Of a DNA stretch of 64,000 nucleotides, positions 36,057 through 44,156 are shown one piece after another. The stretch covers positions 1-64,000 of the forward strand of contig JAZQAK010000007.1 in the NCBI GenBank assembly GCA_045545175.1, read 5' to 3'. Every line of letters starts with the position of its first letter. Within the stretch, counting starts at the first letter, position 1. The notes under the pieces were generated by a model. It saw only the letters and a list, made by a program, of their open reading frames with translations. It made no database searches and was not told the DNA's origin. A program made the position numbers and the translations under genes. This DNA comes from RGIG6165 sp045545175 (GTDB lineage: Bacteria > Bacillota > Clostridia > Oscillospirales > Feifaniaceae).

Positions 36057-37904
36057 TTATTCAAATGGTTTAAATTTATGTCCGCTCCAGGACATATCCA
36101 GATGTGATGAAAATTCAAGCGTATTAAGTCTTATTCCGTGAACGATGACGGACAGAACGTTTAGAATCATATTAAGTCCGTGTCCGAATACCAGCAGAAC
36201 GATTGCAAGCACCATAAACATAAAGTTGCCAAGAAGCGGACCTGCAAGTTCGTTTACCGTAGCCGAGATTGCAGCACCTGCAAGACCGACCGCCCACAGA
36301 CGTATATACGAAACGATGTCCGAAAATACGTTGACTACGCCTAAAAGTACCGAAACGATATTTTTTAAGCTCGAAAGCACGGATTTTACGATACTGCCCT
36401 CGTAGTTTGCAAATACGAAGTTCATTACAAAGCCGACACCTATAAGTGCAATCGAAACAGTGCCTACGGGAATACCCGCTATCACCAGTCCGAAGCTGAA
36501 AACTTCTGCATTTACAACGAGGCTGAGCACCAGATAATAAATTCCGAGAAGCTGTAATATCGAGCCGATATCACCGAGGATTTTTAATGATTTTCTGTTT
36601 CTAACCGCACCCTTTACGTGTGCAACCGTGAGTTGTACCAAAGCGAGTGAGAAGCAGAGTATCTGTAAATTCTGTGCCGTCGTCAGCCCTGCGCCGTTTG
36701 CGAAGGGATACCAGATTTTATCGGCGTAAACGTTTGAAATGACGGGCACCGATAAACTCTTAAGCCACTGCGGTAACTGCTCGGGTGAAAGCCCGAACCA
36801 CGTGCACGTGAGCGTGCCCCACAGCACCGTCGATAATCCGAAAAGACCTACAAGCAGAAATGCGGGGGATACCGCCTTTTTTGAAATAAGTGCTTTTATG
36901 ATCGGAATCAATGCGACTGTGCAAATGAGTAGACCGTAACCGCCGTCACCGAAAATAATTCCAAAGAATATGAGTATAAATGAGAGAAACCACCCTGAAA
37001 TGTCATACTCAAAATACCCGGGTACCGTACCTAAAAAGTCGGTAAGCGGATAGATAAGACTTACGAATTTGTTGTTTTTGAGTTTGGTGGGAACGTTATC
37101 CTCCTCAGTAGGCTCCTCAATTAAAAGTCCCCAAGAGTTTTCTGCAGCCGTTTTTCTGAGTGTGTCAAGATTTTCTGCCTCGATATAGCCCGTAAAGCAG
37201 GCTACGACACTCTCCTCCTGCATACCCGTGGCGTAGGTTTCAAACTGCACTTCCCTTTCAAGCGCTTTTACCGCTTTTTTTATGCTTTCGGCATAGCAGA
37301 TGCAGGATGTTATCTGCTGCTGCGTTTCATCAACGAGCGTGTTTAAAGCGGATATTCTTTCTCTCATTTTGTCGGTTGACATTTCGGGCAAGGCAAGCGA
37401 ATTTGCCACGTCATTTTCACCGATAACAAGAAATTTAACGGATGATTTATTGCCCTCAAGTTTTACTGTTTTAACACTTTCGGGAAGTAAAGCATATTCG
37501 TCTGCAGGCTTTTCACAAAGCGATATTTTAACGCCTTTTTCTGCAAGAGCCTTTAATTCGTCAATATCAACGTCGCCCCAGCCTTTGAGCCTGTCAAGTT
37601 CACCCGAGAGGAAATTTATTTCATCCTGATACCACTTTTTCTCCTGCTCAAGACGGGTTATTTTTTGTGCAACCGACAACGCCTTTGAAGTGTCAACTTG
37701 CGTCTGCTTTACGTTTTTGCTTTTTCCGAGTGTGAAAAGTGCACTCTGCAGTAAAACAATCTGCTCGTTAAGCCCTGCCAGCCTTTCCCCCGTCCCTTCG
37801 GTGATTTCAACGTGCATAATACCGAGTTTACGGAGTTTTTTAAGTGTTTGCTTCTTTTCGTCCCCCCTGATGATGAGGGACACCTTTTTCATAGGCACTA
37901 TCAT
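36057..37904 (-). CDS. ntpI: V-type ATP synthase subunit I
   Basis: A 615-residue subunit with a soluble coiled-coil N-terminal half (about residues 1-300, peripheral-stalk contact) and a membrane C-terminal half of seven to eight helices from about 310. The last helices carry the essential charged region for ion transfer next to the K ring, around SYIRLWAVGLAGAAISATVN. The length is typical of bacterial subunit I. It overlaps subunit D by four bases. Confidence 0.93.
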   Translation of the reverse strand: MIVPMKKVSLIIRGDEKKQTLKKLRKLGIMHVEITEGTGERLAGLNEQIVLLQSALFTLGKSKNVKQTQVDTSKALSVAQKITRLEQEKKWYQDEINFLSGELDRLKGWGDVDIDELKALAEKGVKISLCEKPADEYALLPESVKTVKLEGNKSSVKFLVIGENDVANSLALPEMSTDKMRERISALNTLVDETQQQITSCICYAESIKKAVKALEREVQFETYATGMQEESVVACFTGYIEAENLDTLRKTAAENSWGLLIEEPTEEDNVPTKLKNNKFVSLIYPLTDFLGTVPGYFEYDISGWFLSFILIFFGIIFGDGGYGLLICTVALIPIIKALISKKAVSPAFLLVGLFGLSTVLWGTLTCTWFGLSPEQLPQWLKSLSVPVISNVYADKIWYPFANGAGLTTAQNLQILCFSLALVQLTVAHVKGAVRNRKSLKILGDIGSILQLLGIYYLVLSLVVNAEVFSFGLVIAGIPVGTVSIALIGVGFVMNFVFANYEGSIVKSVLSSLKNIVSVLLGVVNVFSDIVSYIRLWAVGLAGAAISATVNELAGPLLGNFMFMVLAIVLLVFGHGLNMILNVLSVIVHGIRLNTLEFSSHLDMSWSGHKFKPFE

Positions 37905-38533
37905 AATGAATACACCTCCCTTTCGGAAGATACCGCATTACGAAGCGCAATTTTGCGTTTTGAAATTTTCGAACGCACCACGGCACTGACCTGCTGGTCT
38001 GCCATATAGACCGATATTTTTCTTATATTTTCCTCTGTCTCGGGAATTTTCACCTTTTCAAACAGATTTACCCTCTGTGACGTCGCAAGAAGTTCTTTTT
38101 CAAGAAGCCTTACCTGCTCGTCGAGCACCTCTGCCTCAAGGTCAAGCGCAATCGCCTTTTCCATATGGTTTGCGGCTATATCCACCCAGAGCGGAGTTTC
38201 GTATAAATCGTAGTCCGCCCGTGAAAAGTCCGCTCCCTCGTAGGTCGGAATATCAACGCCTGCGATATTCCCCTTCCCCTTACGGATGTTTTTCACCGTG
38301 ATTATCCCTTTCGGGAAAACGGCATCTTCAGCGAAAACCGCAATCCAGTCAAGAAAGCCTTTTTCAAGGTCTTCTTTTTGTTTTCTTACCTTCTTCGCCT
38401 TTGCTTCAATCACGCGGATTTCTGCATGGAGCTGTTGTTTTTTCAGAGTCAGAGTAGGCAAATATCTGCGGTACATTTTAAGTGCGTCCTTTTGTACCTT
38501 CAACTCGTTTTTAGTCAGTTTGATTTTTGCCAA
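37901..38533 (-). CDS. ntpD: V-type ATP synthase subunit D (central shaft)
   Basis: A 210-residue, mostly coiled-coil central-axle protein. The N-terminal helix (IKLTKNELKVQKDALKMYRR, about 3-22) and the C-terminal helix (about 135-205) form the long antiparallel pair that rotates inside A3B3. It sits between B and I in the operon, as in the Chlamydia/spirochaete-type layout. Subunit F, which caps D in other systems, is not encoded here. Confidence 0.9.
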   Translation of the reverse strand: MAKIKLTKNELKVQKDALKMYRRYLPTLTLKKQQLHAEIRVIEAKAKKVRKQKEDLEKGFLDWIAVFAEDAVFPKGIITVKNIRKGKGNIAGVDIPTYEGADFSRADYDLYETPLWVDIAANHMEKAIALDLEAEVLDEQVRLLEKELLATSQRVNLFEKVKIPETEENIRKISVYMADQQVSAVVRSKISKRKIALRNAVSSEREVYSL

Positions 38534-38547
38534 AACCGCAGTCCCCC

Positions 38548-39843
38548 TTACTTGTTATGCCAAAACTCGTCAGTAAGGTCTGACTTGATTCCGGTTTCGT
38601 TTTTATCAAAACATTCGGCAAGTATCTCCCAGCCCGTATCAAGTGCATCCTCGAGCGACAGATTAACCGACAAAGACATCAGCCTGCTTTCAAAAAGTTC
38701 GCCGTATTTAAGCAGTTTTTTGTCCCATTTACTCATCGAAAAGCCCATATTCTTCTTTTCAAGCGTTTCTTTATACGAAGAATATAAACGTATCATCGCA
38801 TCCATAAGTGCACGGTGGTCTTTTCTCGTTTTACCGTTTACGTTCTGCTTGAGTCGTGAAAGCGAACCGAACGGCTCAATACGTCCACCCTTGAGATAAT
38901 ACTGCCCCTCCGTGATGTAACCCGTGTTATCGGGTACGGGATGTGTTACGTCATCACCCGGCATCGTGGTAACCGCAAGAACGGTAACCGAGCCTGAATT
39001 TGCAAAGTCAACCGCCTTTTCATAACGTGATGCAAGCTGTGAATACAGGTCACCGGGATAGCCTCGGTTTGAGGGCACCTGCTCCTGAGTAATGGCAATT
39101 TCCTTCATGGCATCGGCAAAGTTGGTCATATCGGTTAAAAGCACCAATACGTCTTTATCCTGCAGGGCAAACTGCTCTGCAACGGCGAGTGCCATATCTG
39201 GAATCATCATACATTCAACCGTCGGGTCGGAGGCGGTATGAATAAACATAACCGTCTTGCTGAGGGCACCGCCCTTTGAAAGTTCTTCCTTAAAATAAAG
39301 GAAATCGTCATATTTGAGTCCCATTCCGCCGAGCACGATTACGTCAGCCTCAGCCTGCATCGCAATACGTGCAAGAAGCTGGTTATACGGCTCACCCGAA
39401 ATGGAGAAAATCGGCAGCTTCTGTGATACGACAAGCGTGTTGAACATATCAATCATGGGAATATTAGTTCTCATCATTCTGTTGGCAAGAATTCGCTTGG
39501 TGGGGTTTACCGACGGACCGCCGATTGCCGTCATATTATCGGTAAGTGCGGGACCTCTGTCCCTCGGCTGTCCCGAGCCGTCGAATATTCTGCCAAGCAA
39601 ATCCTCACCAAAGGAGACACGCATCTCGTGACCGAGAAAACGCACCTCATCCCCCGTGGATACACCCTGACCGCCTGCAAATACCTGCAGTGATACGATG
39701 TCCCCGTCAATTTTATTGACCTGCGCAAGCGATTTACCGAAACGTGTGGTTATCTGCGCAAGTTCTTTATACTTCACACCCTCTGCACGTACGGTGATTA
39801 CGTTACCGATGATAGATTCTATTCTGTTATAAACCTTATTCAT
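38548..39843 (-). CDS. ntpB: V-type ATP synthase subunit B (non-catalytic)
   Basis: A 431-residue regulatory subunit of the A3B3 head. It has the conserved LGRIFDGSGQPRDRGP (about residue 83) and GYPGDLYSQLASRYEKA (about 265) and lacks a functional Walker A, as expected for B. It is slightly shorter than the usual ~460. The ATG at 39843 is two codons after a GTG at 39849 that overlaps the A stop; I prefer the ATG. Confidence 0.94.
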   Translation of the reverse strand: MNKVYNRIESIIGNVITVRAEGVKYKELAQITTRFGKSLAQVNKIDGDIVSLQVFAGGQGVSTGDEVRFLGHEMRVSFGEDLLGRIFDGSGQPRDRGPALTDNMTAIGGPSVNPTKRILANRMMRTNIPMIDMFNTLVVSQKLPIFSISGEPYNQLLARIAMQAEADVIVLGGMGLKYDDFLYFKEELSKGGALSKTVMFIHTASDPTVECMMIPDMALAVAEQFALQDKDVLVLLTDMTNFADAMKEIAITQEQVPSNRGYPGDLYSQLASRYEKAVDFANSGSVTVLAVTTMPGDDVTHPVPDNTGYITEGQYYLKGGRIEPFGSLSRLKQNVNGKTRKDHRALMDAMIRLYSSYKETLEKKNMGFSMSKWDKKLLKYGELFESRLMSLSVNLSLEDALDTGWEILAECFDKNETGIKSDLTDEFWHNK

Positions 39844-39845
39844 TC

Positions 39846-41591
39846 TCACTCACCGTCCTTTAATCTTCCGCAACCCTCACGGTAGAGAGCATCAATCTCA
39901 CCCTCTGCAGTTTTGAAGGCGTCGCTTTCAAATACAGTATAGTTCCAGTCTATAAATTTCTGACGCAGACGGTTGAAAAAGCCTCTTGCATCATCTTTGT
40001 TGTCTATTTCATAATCGCTGTCCAGAACGAAAATTAGTTTGTCCGTGACGTAGCGCTGACGTGCAGCCGAGCAGTCCGCATCGACCTCGTCAAAAGAGTT
40101 CTGCTGAAGATAAACTGCATCAAGCATTTCTGCTTTAAGATAGGTTATATAATCGGAGAGAGTCGTACCCTCTTCACCGACAACCTTCATCATCGAGCCG
40201 ATTTCATCACCGTGAACAAGAATATTCTTGCAAAGCTGTGACTTTTCAGCCTCAACAACGCCGTTATATTTTGACCACGATATAAGCGGGTCGATTGCAG
40301 GATATTTTCTTGCATCAGAACGCTCACGCGAGAGACCGTGGAAAGCACCTACAACCTTGAGCGTTGCCTGTGTAACAGGCTCTTCAAAGTTACCGCCTGC
40401 AGGAGATACCGTACCGCCGATTGTAACGGAGCCCGTACTGCCGTCGGGAAGGCGTACGTAGCCTGCCCTTTCGTAGAATGCCGCAATATAGGATTCAAGA
40501 TATGCGGGGAAAGCCTCTTCACCCGGTATTTCTTCAAGTCTCCCCGACATTTCACGAAGTGCCTGTGCCCAACGTGACGTAGAGTCTGCCAGAAGAAGAA
40601 CGTTGAGTCCCATCTGTCTGTAATATTCGGCAAGCGTTACCGAAGTGTAAACCGACGCTTCTCTTGAAGCAACGGGCATTGATGACGTGTTACATATAAT
40701 TATGGTACGTTCCATAAGCGAACGGCCCGTTCTGGGGTCGGTAAGTTCGGGAAACTCAGTAAGCGTTTCAACGACCTCACCTGCACGTTCACCGCAGGCT
40801 GCGATAATTACTATATCAACGTCTGCATACTTTGAAGTGGTATGCTGCAAAACGGTTTTACCTGCACCGAAAGGCCCCGGTGTACAGTACGTGCCACCCT
40901 TTGCCACGGGGAAAAACGTGTCTATAAGACGAACCTTAGTTTCCATCGTTTCCACGGGGGCAAGCCTCTCGCTGTAGCATTTCACCGCACGCTTGACGGG
41001 CCATTTGAATGACATTGATACCGAAATATCACGCCCTCTTTCATCGGTAATGACCGCAACCGTCTCTTTTACCGTATATTCACCCTTGTCTGCGATGGAT
41101 TTTACCGTATAGTTTCCAAGCAGATAAAAGGGAATAAAAATCTTATGTGTGAACGGCCCTTCGGGAACGAAACCTATATATTCGCCCGCACGAACCGTGT
41201 CACCGACTTTTGCCAAGGGTGTAAAAGCCCACTTTTTCTCACAGTCAAGTCCGTCTGCATAGATTCCTCGTTCAAGAAACCAGCCTGCCTGCTCTGCCAG
41301 AGTGGGAAGCGGATTCTGAAGTCCGTCATACACCTGTCCGAGAAGACCCGGACCAAGCTCAGCACAAAGCATATCGCCCGAAAACTCAACCGTATCACCG
41401 CACTTGATGCCGTCGGTCATCTCATAGACCTGCACCTGTGCAACCTTGCCTCTTATGCGGATAACTTCACTTTTAAGTGAGGTGTCACCCACCTTAACGA
41501 AGCATATTTCATTCAAGGAAACGTTACCGTCAAATTCAACAGACAGCAGGTTTCCGTTTACGCTAACAACCTTTCCCGTATTTTCGGTCAT
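39846..41591 (-). CDS. ntpA: V-type ATP synthase subunit A (catalytic)
   Basis: A 581-residue catalytic subunit. The Walker A P-loop is GPFGAGKTVLQHTTSKY (about residue 233). The catalytic Glu is in ACGERAGEVVETL, and LADSTSRWAQALREMSGRLEE follows (about 325). The 'non-homologous region' typical of A subunits is present at about 115-185. It hydrolyses or makes ATP at the A/B interface. It overlaps its upstream neighbour (41588-42145) by four bases. Confidence 0.96.
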   Translation of the reverse strand: MTENTGKVVSVNGNLLSVEFDGNVSLNEICFVKVGDTSLKSEVIRIRGKVAQVQVYEMTDGIKCGDTVEFSGDMLCAELGPGLLGQVYDGLQNPLPTLAEQAGWFLERGIYADGLDCEKKWAFTPLAKVGDTVRAGEYIGFVPEGPFTHKIFIPFYLLGNYTVKSIADKGEYTVKETVAVITDERGRDISVSMSFKWPVKRAVKCYSERLAPVETMETKVRLIDTFFPVAKGGTYCTPGPFGAGKTVLQHTTSKYADVDIVIIAACGERAGEVVETLTEFPELTDPRTGRSLMERTIIICNTSSMPVASREASVYTSVTLAEYYRQMGLNVLLLADSTSRWAQALREMSGRLEEIPGEEAFPAYLESYIAAFYERAGYVRLPDGSTGSVTIGGTVSPAGGNFEEPVTQATLKVVGAFHGLSRERSDARKYPAIDPLISWSKYNGVVEAEKSQLCKNILVHGDEIGSMMKVVGEEGTTLSDYITYLKAEMLDAVYLQQNSFDEVDADCSAARQRYVTDKLIFVLDSDYEIDNKDDARGFFNRLRQKFIDWNYTVFESDAFKTAEGEIDALYREGCGRLKDGE

Positions 41592-42145
41592 TGTATTGCC
41601 TCCAACCCGTCTCCACGTAAAATGGAGTCGTAAATATTTCTGTATGCCTTTTCTCCCGCCTCTGTATCAAACTTTCTTATGCGGAGAATCAGCTTTAATT
41701 TAAGCCCGTAATAGAGTATATAATCATCCGAAAAGGTATCCGTCGGCCTGAGACTCTCTAAAAAGTCAAGTCGGTAAGAGTTAAGATACTTTTCGGCATC
41801 CATGGGATTTTCAATTTCTGTTGCAGTGCTTGCTGCCTTTACACAGCCGACAGGTAAAAGCCTGCCTTGTGTATCAAACGTTTTTTTGAGTTTCTCTGCC
41901 CGAACTTTACCAAGTGCAAGCCTTAAATCCCGTTCGTTTTCATTCCACACGTCAATGAGTCCCGACGACGTGCCTTCATAATTTTTCGGTGGTACGAGTG
42001 TCAGATTTTGCATTGCCGCCAAAGTCTTTTTCCCTAAAAAACGCTCACAAAGTTCTGTAAAACGTTCCTCGGTAATGGGCAGCGGTGTATTTTCGCCCAC
42101 CCCGTCGAGCGAGGGCAACTGCGAAATAAGATAGTATTCAGCCAT
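41588..42145 (-). CDS. V-ATPase operon protein (DUF2764-like)
   Basis: A 185-residue soluble, mostly helical protein that begins MAEYYLISQLPSLDGVGENT. Its position between E and A equals that of the small DUF2764-type gene in V-ATPase operons of Bacteroidetes, spirochaetes and Chlamydia. It may replace subunit C, which is not encoded. The family call rests on layout and on the YYLISQLPSL opening; the rest of the sequence has no motif I recognise. It is separated by three bases from ntpE. Confidence 0.65.
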   Translation of the reverse strand: MAEYYLISQLPSLDGVGENTPLPITEERFTELCERFLGKKTLAAMQNLTLVPPKNYEGTSSGLIDVWNENERDLRLALGKVRAEKLKKTFDTQGRLLPVGCVKAASTATEIENPMDAEKYLNSYRLDFLESLRPTDTFSDDYILYYGLKLKLILRIRKFDTEAGEKAYRNIYDSILRGDGLEAIQ

Positions 42146-42148
42146 ACC

Positions 42149-42748
42149 TTACGCCTCTTTCAAAAGCTGTGCAACCCTCGGGCTGAGATAGTTTGAAAGC
42201 ATTTCGACAACCGCCTCGGCAGAATAATCGTAATACACGTTGCCGTTGTCTACGGCTATGCGGAAACCGCCGTCAAGATTATCGTTCGCCTTGAGTGTGA
42301 CACCCGTAAGCATTTTTTCTTTAAGAGCGGAAAGCAAGGTCTTTTCGAGTTTTTTCAAATCCTCACCGTTTAAAACGACCTCTACGTCCCCCGTCTTACC
42401 TGCCATATTTTCAACAACGTTTGCAATAAGCCCCGCAAGCGCTTCCGACGAATATACGGTGTTAACGCTTTCACCGACGATTGCCGTCAGTTCCCTTGCC
42501 ACACTTTCCCTGAAAGATATGAGCACGTTACGACCTGCCTGACGGAGAGCATCCTCCCCCGATTTTGTCATACGCTCGGATTCACTCTTTGCATCGGCAA
42601 CTATTTTCTCGGCCTGCGCTTTTGCATCGGCAACTATTTTCTCGGCCTGCGCCTTTGCATTCTCAAGCACGACCGCAGCCTCGGCTTCTGCCGCCTGCAC
42701 ACCGTCCTTCTTTATTTGCTCGATAAGTTCACGGAGTTGTATTTCCAT
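42149..42748 (-). CDS. ntpE: V-type ATP synthase subunit E (peripheral stalk)
   Basis: A 199-residue stalk subunit. Residues 1-75 form a right-handed coiled coil with an 11-residue period; the unit AQAEKIVADAK is repeated twice in tandem (from 33-base DNA repeats at 42588-42653). A globular C-terminal domain covers about 95-199. It is the first gene of the operon, after a promoter (42833-42861) and a hairpin (42763-42808). The ATG is preceded by AAGGAGAG. Subunit G/H, the usual partner of E, is not encoded nearby. Confidence 0.88.
   Translation of the reverse strand: MEIQLRELIEQIKKDGVQAAEAEAAVVLENAKAQAEKIVADAKAQAEKIVADAKSESERMTKSGEDALRQAGRNVLISFRESVARELTAIVGESVNTVYSSEALAGLIANVVENMAGKTGDVEVVLNGEDLKKLEKTLLSALKEKMLTGVTLKANDNLDGGFRIAVDNGNVYYDYSAEAVVEMLSNYLSPRVAQLLKEA
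42588..42653. repeat. Two tandem 33-base repeats inside ntpE
   Basis: Units 42588-42620 and 42621-42653 differ at one base. Each encodes one 11-residue hendecad of the E-subunit coiled coil, so copy change keeps both the frame and the coiled-coil phase. Confidence 0.85.
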
Positions 42749-42762
42749 AAAATTCTCTCCTT

Positions 42763-42808
42763 AAAAAAACATAAGGGAACAAGCCCTCTACAGTCAGCTG
42801 GTTCCCTT
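42763..42808 (-). promoter_or_regulatory. Leader terminator hairpin (possible attenuator) of the V-ATPase operon
   Basis: On the minus strand, AAGGGAAC (42808-42801) pairs with GTTCCCTT (42780-42773) around a 20-base loop with an inner AGC/GCT pairing. Three bases later comes T7 (42769-42763), and then directly the ribosome binding site of ntpE. The promoter lies upstream of the hairpin, so the operon transcript must pass it. It could also serve as the araC terminator. Confidence 0.6.
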
Positions 42809-42832
42809 TATATTATTATTATATTTTTTGCA

Positions 42833-42861
42833 ATTATAACACGCGACTTTTCTTTCGTCAA
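42833..42861 (-). promoter_or_regulatory. Sigma-A promoter of the V-ATPase operon
   Basis: TTGACG (42861-42856), a 17-base spacer, and a perfect TATAAT (42838-42833) on the minus strand. The -35 overlaps the araC stop codon (42858-42860). Confidence 0.75.
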
Positions 42862-43598
42862 GACTTTTGAGAAATATTTCCTGCACTGTAACCGTAGAAT
42901 TTTTTGAATTCACGGCAGAAGAAAGAAATCGAATTAAAACCGCTTCGTGCCGCCGCTTCGGTTACCGAACATTCACCGTCGGCAAGCATACCGAAAGCCA
43001 TTTCAAGACGAAGCCGTGTTCTGTATTCAACGGGCGTTTCACCCGTGTATTCCATAAAGAGTTTGCGAAAACCAACCTCGCTCATAGCGCACATTTTTGC
43101 ATATTCATCAATCTTACGCTCGGCCTCGGGGTGTGCACGTAGTTCGTCAATGACGGGAAAAAGTTTATGGAATTTCTGCGGTGCCTGCCCTTTAACGTAC
43201 TTTTTCATCTCATAAATGAGTTTATAGGTCATCATACAGGAAAAGGCGTGATCTCTATCAGTATATTCGCAAAGTTTACCTGCCGTTTCAAGTGCCTCGC
43301 TGTCCTTTTTTATGCAGAACGCGTCTTCAAAAAGCCTTTCAGGTAAATCAAACTTGATTATCATCGCTTTTGCATCTTCAGGGATACGCAGAGTTGCCGC
43401 ATCACCCGACGGAAGATATACAAGTTCACCCTCACGGACAAGAAAATCGTATCTTGCGTTTTTTTCGGTGACACTCACCTCGCCCCCGATTGCGTATATC
43501 ACGGTCTCACTTTTCCTTTTCCTGGGCACTTGCGTATTTATGCCGTGAGTTGCGAAATATATATGCAGATTTGTAAATTCAACTCTTCCGTCTTTCAA
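42858..43598 (-). CDS. AraC-family transcriptional regulator
   Basis: A 246-residue regulator. The N-terminal half (about residues 10-100) looks like a cupin sensor domain with LVREGELVYLPSGDAATLRI. The C-terminal half has two helix-turn-helix motifs; the second shows the AraC signature in SVTEAAARSGFNSISFFCRE then FKKFYG. The inducer is unknown, though a sugar or small ligand is usual. The start is a TTG preceded by AAGGAG at eight bases. It lies just upstream of the V-ATPase operon on the same strand, so a regulatory link is possible but unproven. Confidence 0.88.
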   Translation of the reverse strand: MKDGRVEFTNLHIYFATHGINTQVPRKRKSETVIYAIGGEVSVTEKNARYDFLVREGELVYLPSGDAATLRIPEDAKAMIIKFDLPERLFEDAFCIKKDSEALETAGKLCEYTDRDHAFSCMMTYKLIYEMKKYVKGQAPQKFHKLFPVIDELRAHPEAERKIDEYAKMCAMSEVGFRKLFMEYTGETPVEYRTRLRLEMAFGMLADGECSVTEAAARSGFNSISFFCREFKKFYGYSAGNISQKS

Positions 43599-43686
43599 GG
43601 TGTCGTCTCCTTACTTATAAATACAATTTAAATATTACATAATTATAATAAAAAATCAATAATTATTTCATTTTCTGGTATATCAA

Positions 43687-43715
43687 TTGACTTTTTACGA
43701 TAATCATGATAATAT
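43687..43715 (+). promoter_or_regulatory. Sigma-A promoter of tRNA-Leu
   Basis: TTGACT (43687-43692), a 17-base spacer, and TAATAT (43710-43715), ending 10 bases before the mature tRNA 5' end. Confidence 0.7.
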
Positions 43716-43725
43716 ATCAAATCAT

Positions 43726-43809
43726 GCGCCAGTGGCGGAATTGGCAGACGCGCCAGACTTAGGATCTGGTGTCAACGACGTGAAGGTTCAAGTCCTTTCT
43801 GGCGCACCA
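43726..43809 (+). tRNA. tRNA-Leu (UAG anticodon)
   Basis: 84 bases with encoded CCA. The acceptor arms GCGCCAG / CTGGCGC pair perfectly, the discriminator is A, and the anticodon arm CCAGA-CTTAGGA-TCTGG gives UAG (leucine, CUN codons). The long variable arm and GGTTCAAGTCC T-arm fit a class II tRNA. A promoter and a terminator surround it. Confidence 0.95.
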
Positions 43810-43810
43810 A

Positions 43811-43848
43811 AAAAAGCGACAGTAATCGACAGATTTCTGTCGCTTTTT
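43811..43848 (+). terminator. Terminator of tRNA-Leu
   Basis: CGACAG-ATTT-CTGTCG (43827-43842) followed by T5. A second GCGACAG at 43816-43822 can compete for the same right arm. Confidence 0.75.
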
Positions 43849-43849
43849 C

Positions 43850-44025
43850 ATCGATATAAATCTCTTGCGAGATTTTCGATATGTCATAAATGACTCGATA
43901 TGTGCTTGCGCACTCGATATGTTGCTATCGCAACGAGATTTATATCATATCGAGTTTGAGTGAAACGAAAAACATATCGATTTTACAAAGTAAAAATATC
44001 GAGCAAACGAAGTTTGCATATCGAC
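43850..44025. repeat. Array of small hairpins separated by a CGATAT motif
   Basis: Seven short inverted repeats with different stems follow each other: AAATCTC/GAGATTT, GTCAT/ATGAC, GTGC/GCAC, GTTGC/GCAAC, GTTT/AAAC, TTTTAC/GTAAAA and GCAAAC/GTTTGC. Most are separated by TCGATAT or its complement ATATCGA. The first and a central segment (ATCGATATAAATCTC and GAGATTTATATCATATCGA) also pair over a distance. There is no ORF. The array is too irregular for CRISPR. The function is unknown. Confidence 0.7.
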
Positions 44026-44103
44026 GTAAAGGATAATTGAATTTTTAATCACTTTAAAAACCTTGATATAACTGCATTTATGAGTAAATCCTATAACAAC
44101 ATC
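44026..44103. other. Non-coding remainder of the tRNA-Leu / SLH-gene interval
   Basis: AT-rich with no ORF. It ends in GTAAATCCTATAACAACATCCGCACCA split over this and the next feature, which loosely resembles the 3' quarter of a tRNA (T-arm side plus CCA) and may be a tRNA remnant. Confidence 0.35.
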
Positions 44104-44115
44104 CGCACCAAAAAA
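44104..44115 (+). repeat. Second copy of the tRNA-Leu 3' end (CGCACCAAAAA)
   Basis: Twelve bases identical to 43803-43814 at the end of tRNA-Leu (CGCACCA plus five A). In both places a terminator hairpin follows directly. The ~300 bp between the copies holds the hairpin array, so the array may be an insertion at the tRNA end. Confidence 0.5.
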
Positions 44116-44145
44116 TAAGACAGTCTTTCGACTGTCTTATTTTTT
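44111..44145. terminator. Terminator after the SLH/cohesin-like gene
   Basis: Perfect stem AAAAATAAGACAGTC / GACTGTCTTATTTTT with a TTTC loop. It serves the minus-strand gene ending at 44157 and can also act on the plus strand. Confidence 0.8.
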
Positions 44146-44156
44146 TGCAAGTAATT

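Noticed and set aside
42588..42653. Assembly artefact in ntpE
   Set aside because: The repeat keeps the frame and the 11-residue coiled-coil period, so it is biologically sensible.
43850..44025. CRISPR array
   Set aside because: Repeat units are only 7-8 bases, spacers are palindromes rather than unique sequences, and no cas genes are present.
44104..44115. Classical att site pair at tRNA-Leu
   Set aside because: The enclosed DNA has no integrase or genes and is only about 300 bp, so a genomic-island att pair is unlikely, although the repeat itself is real.
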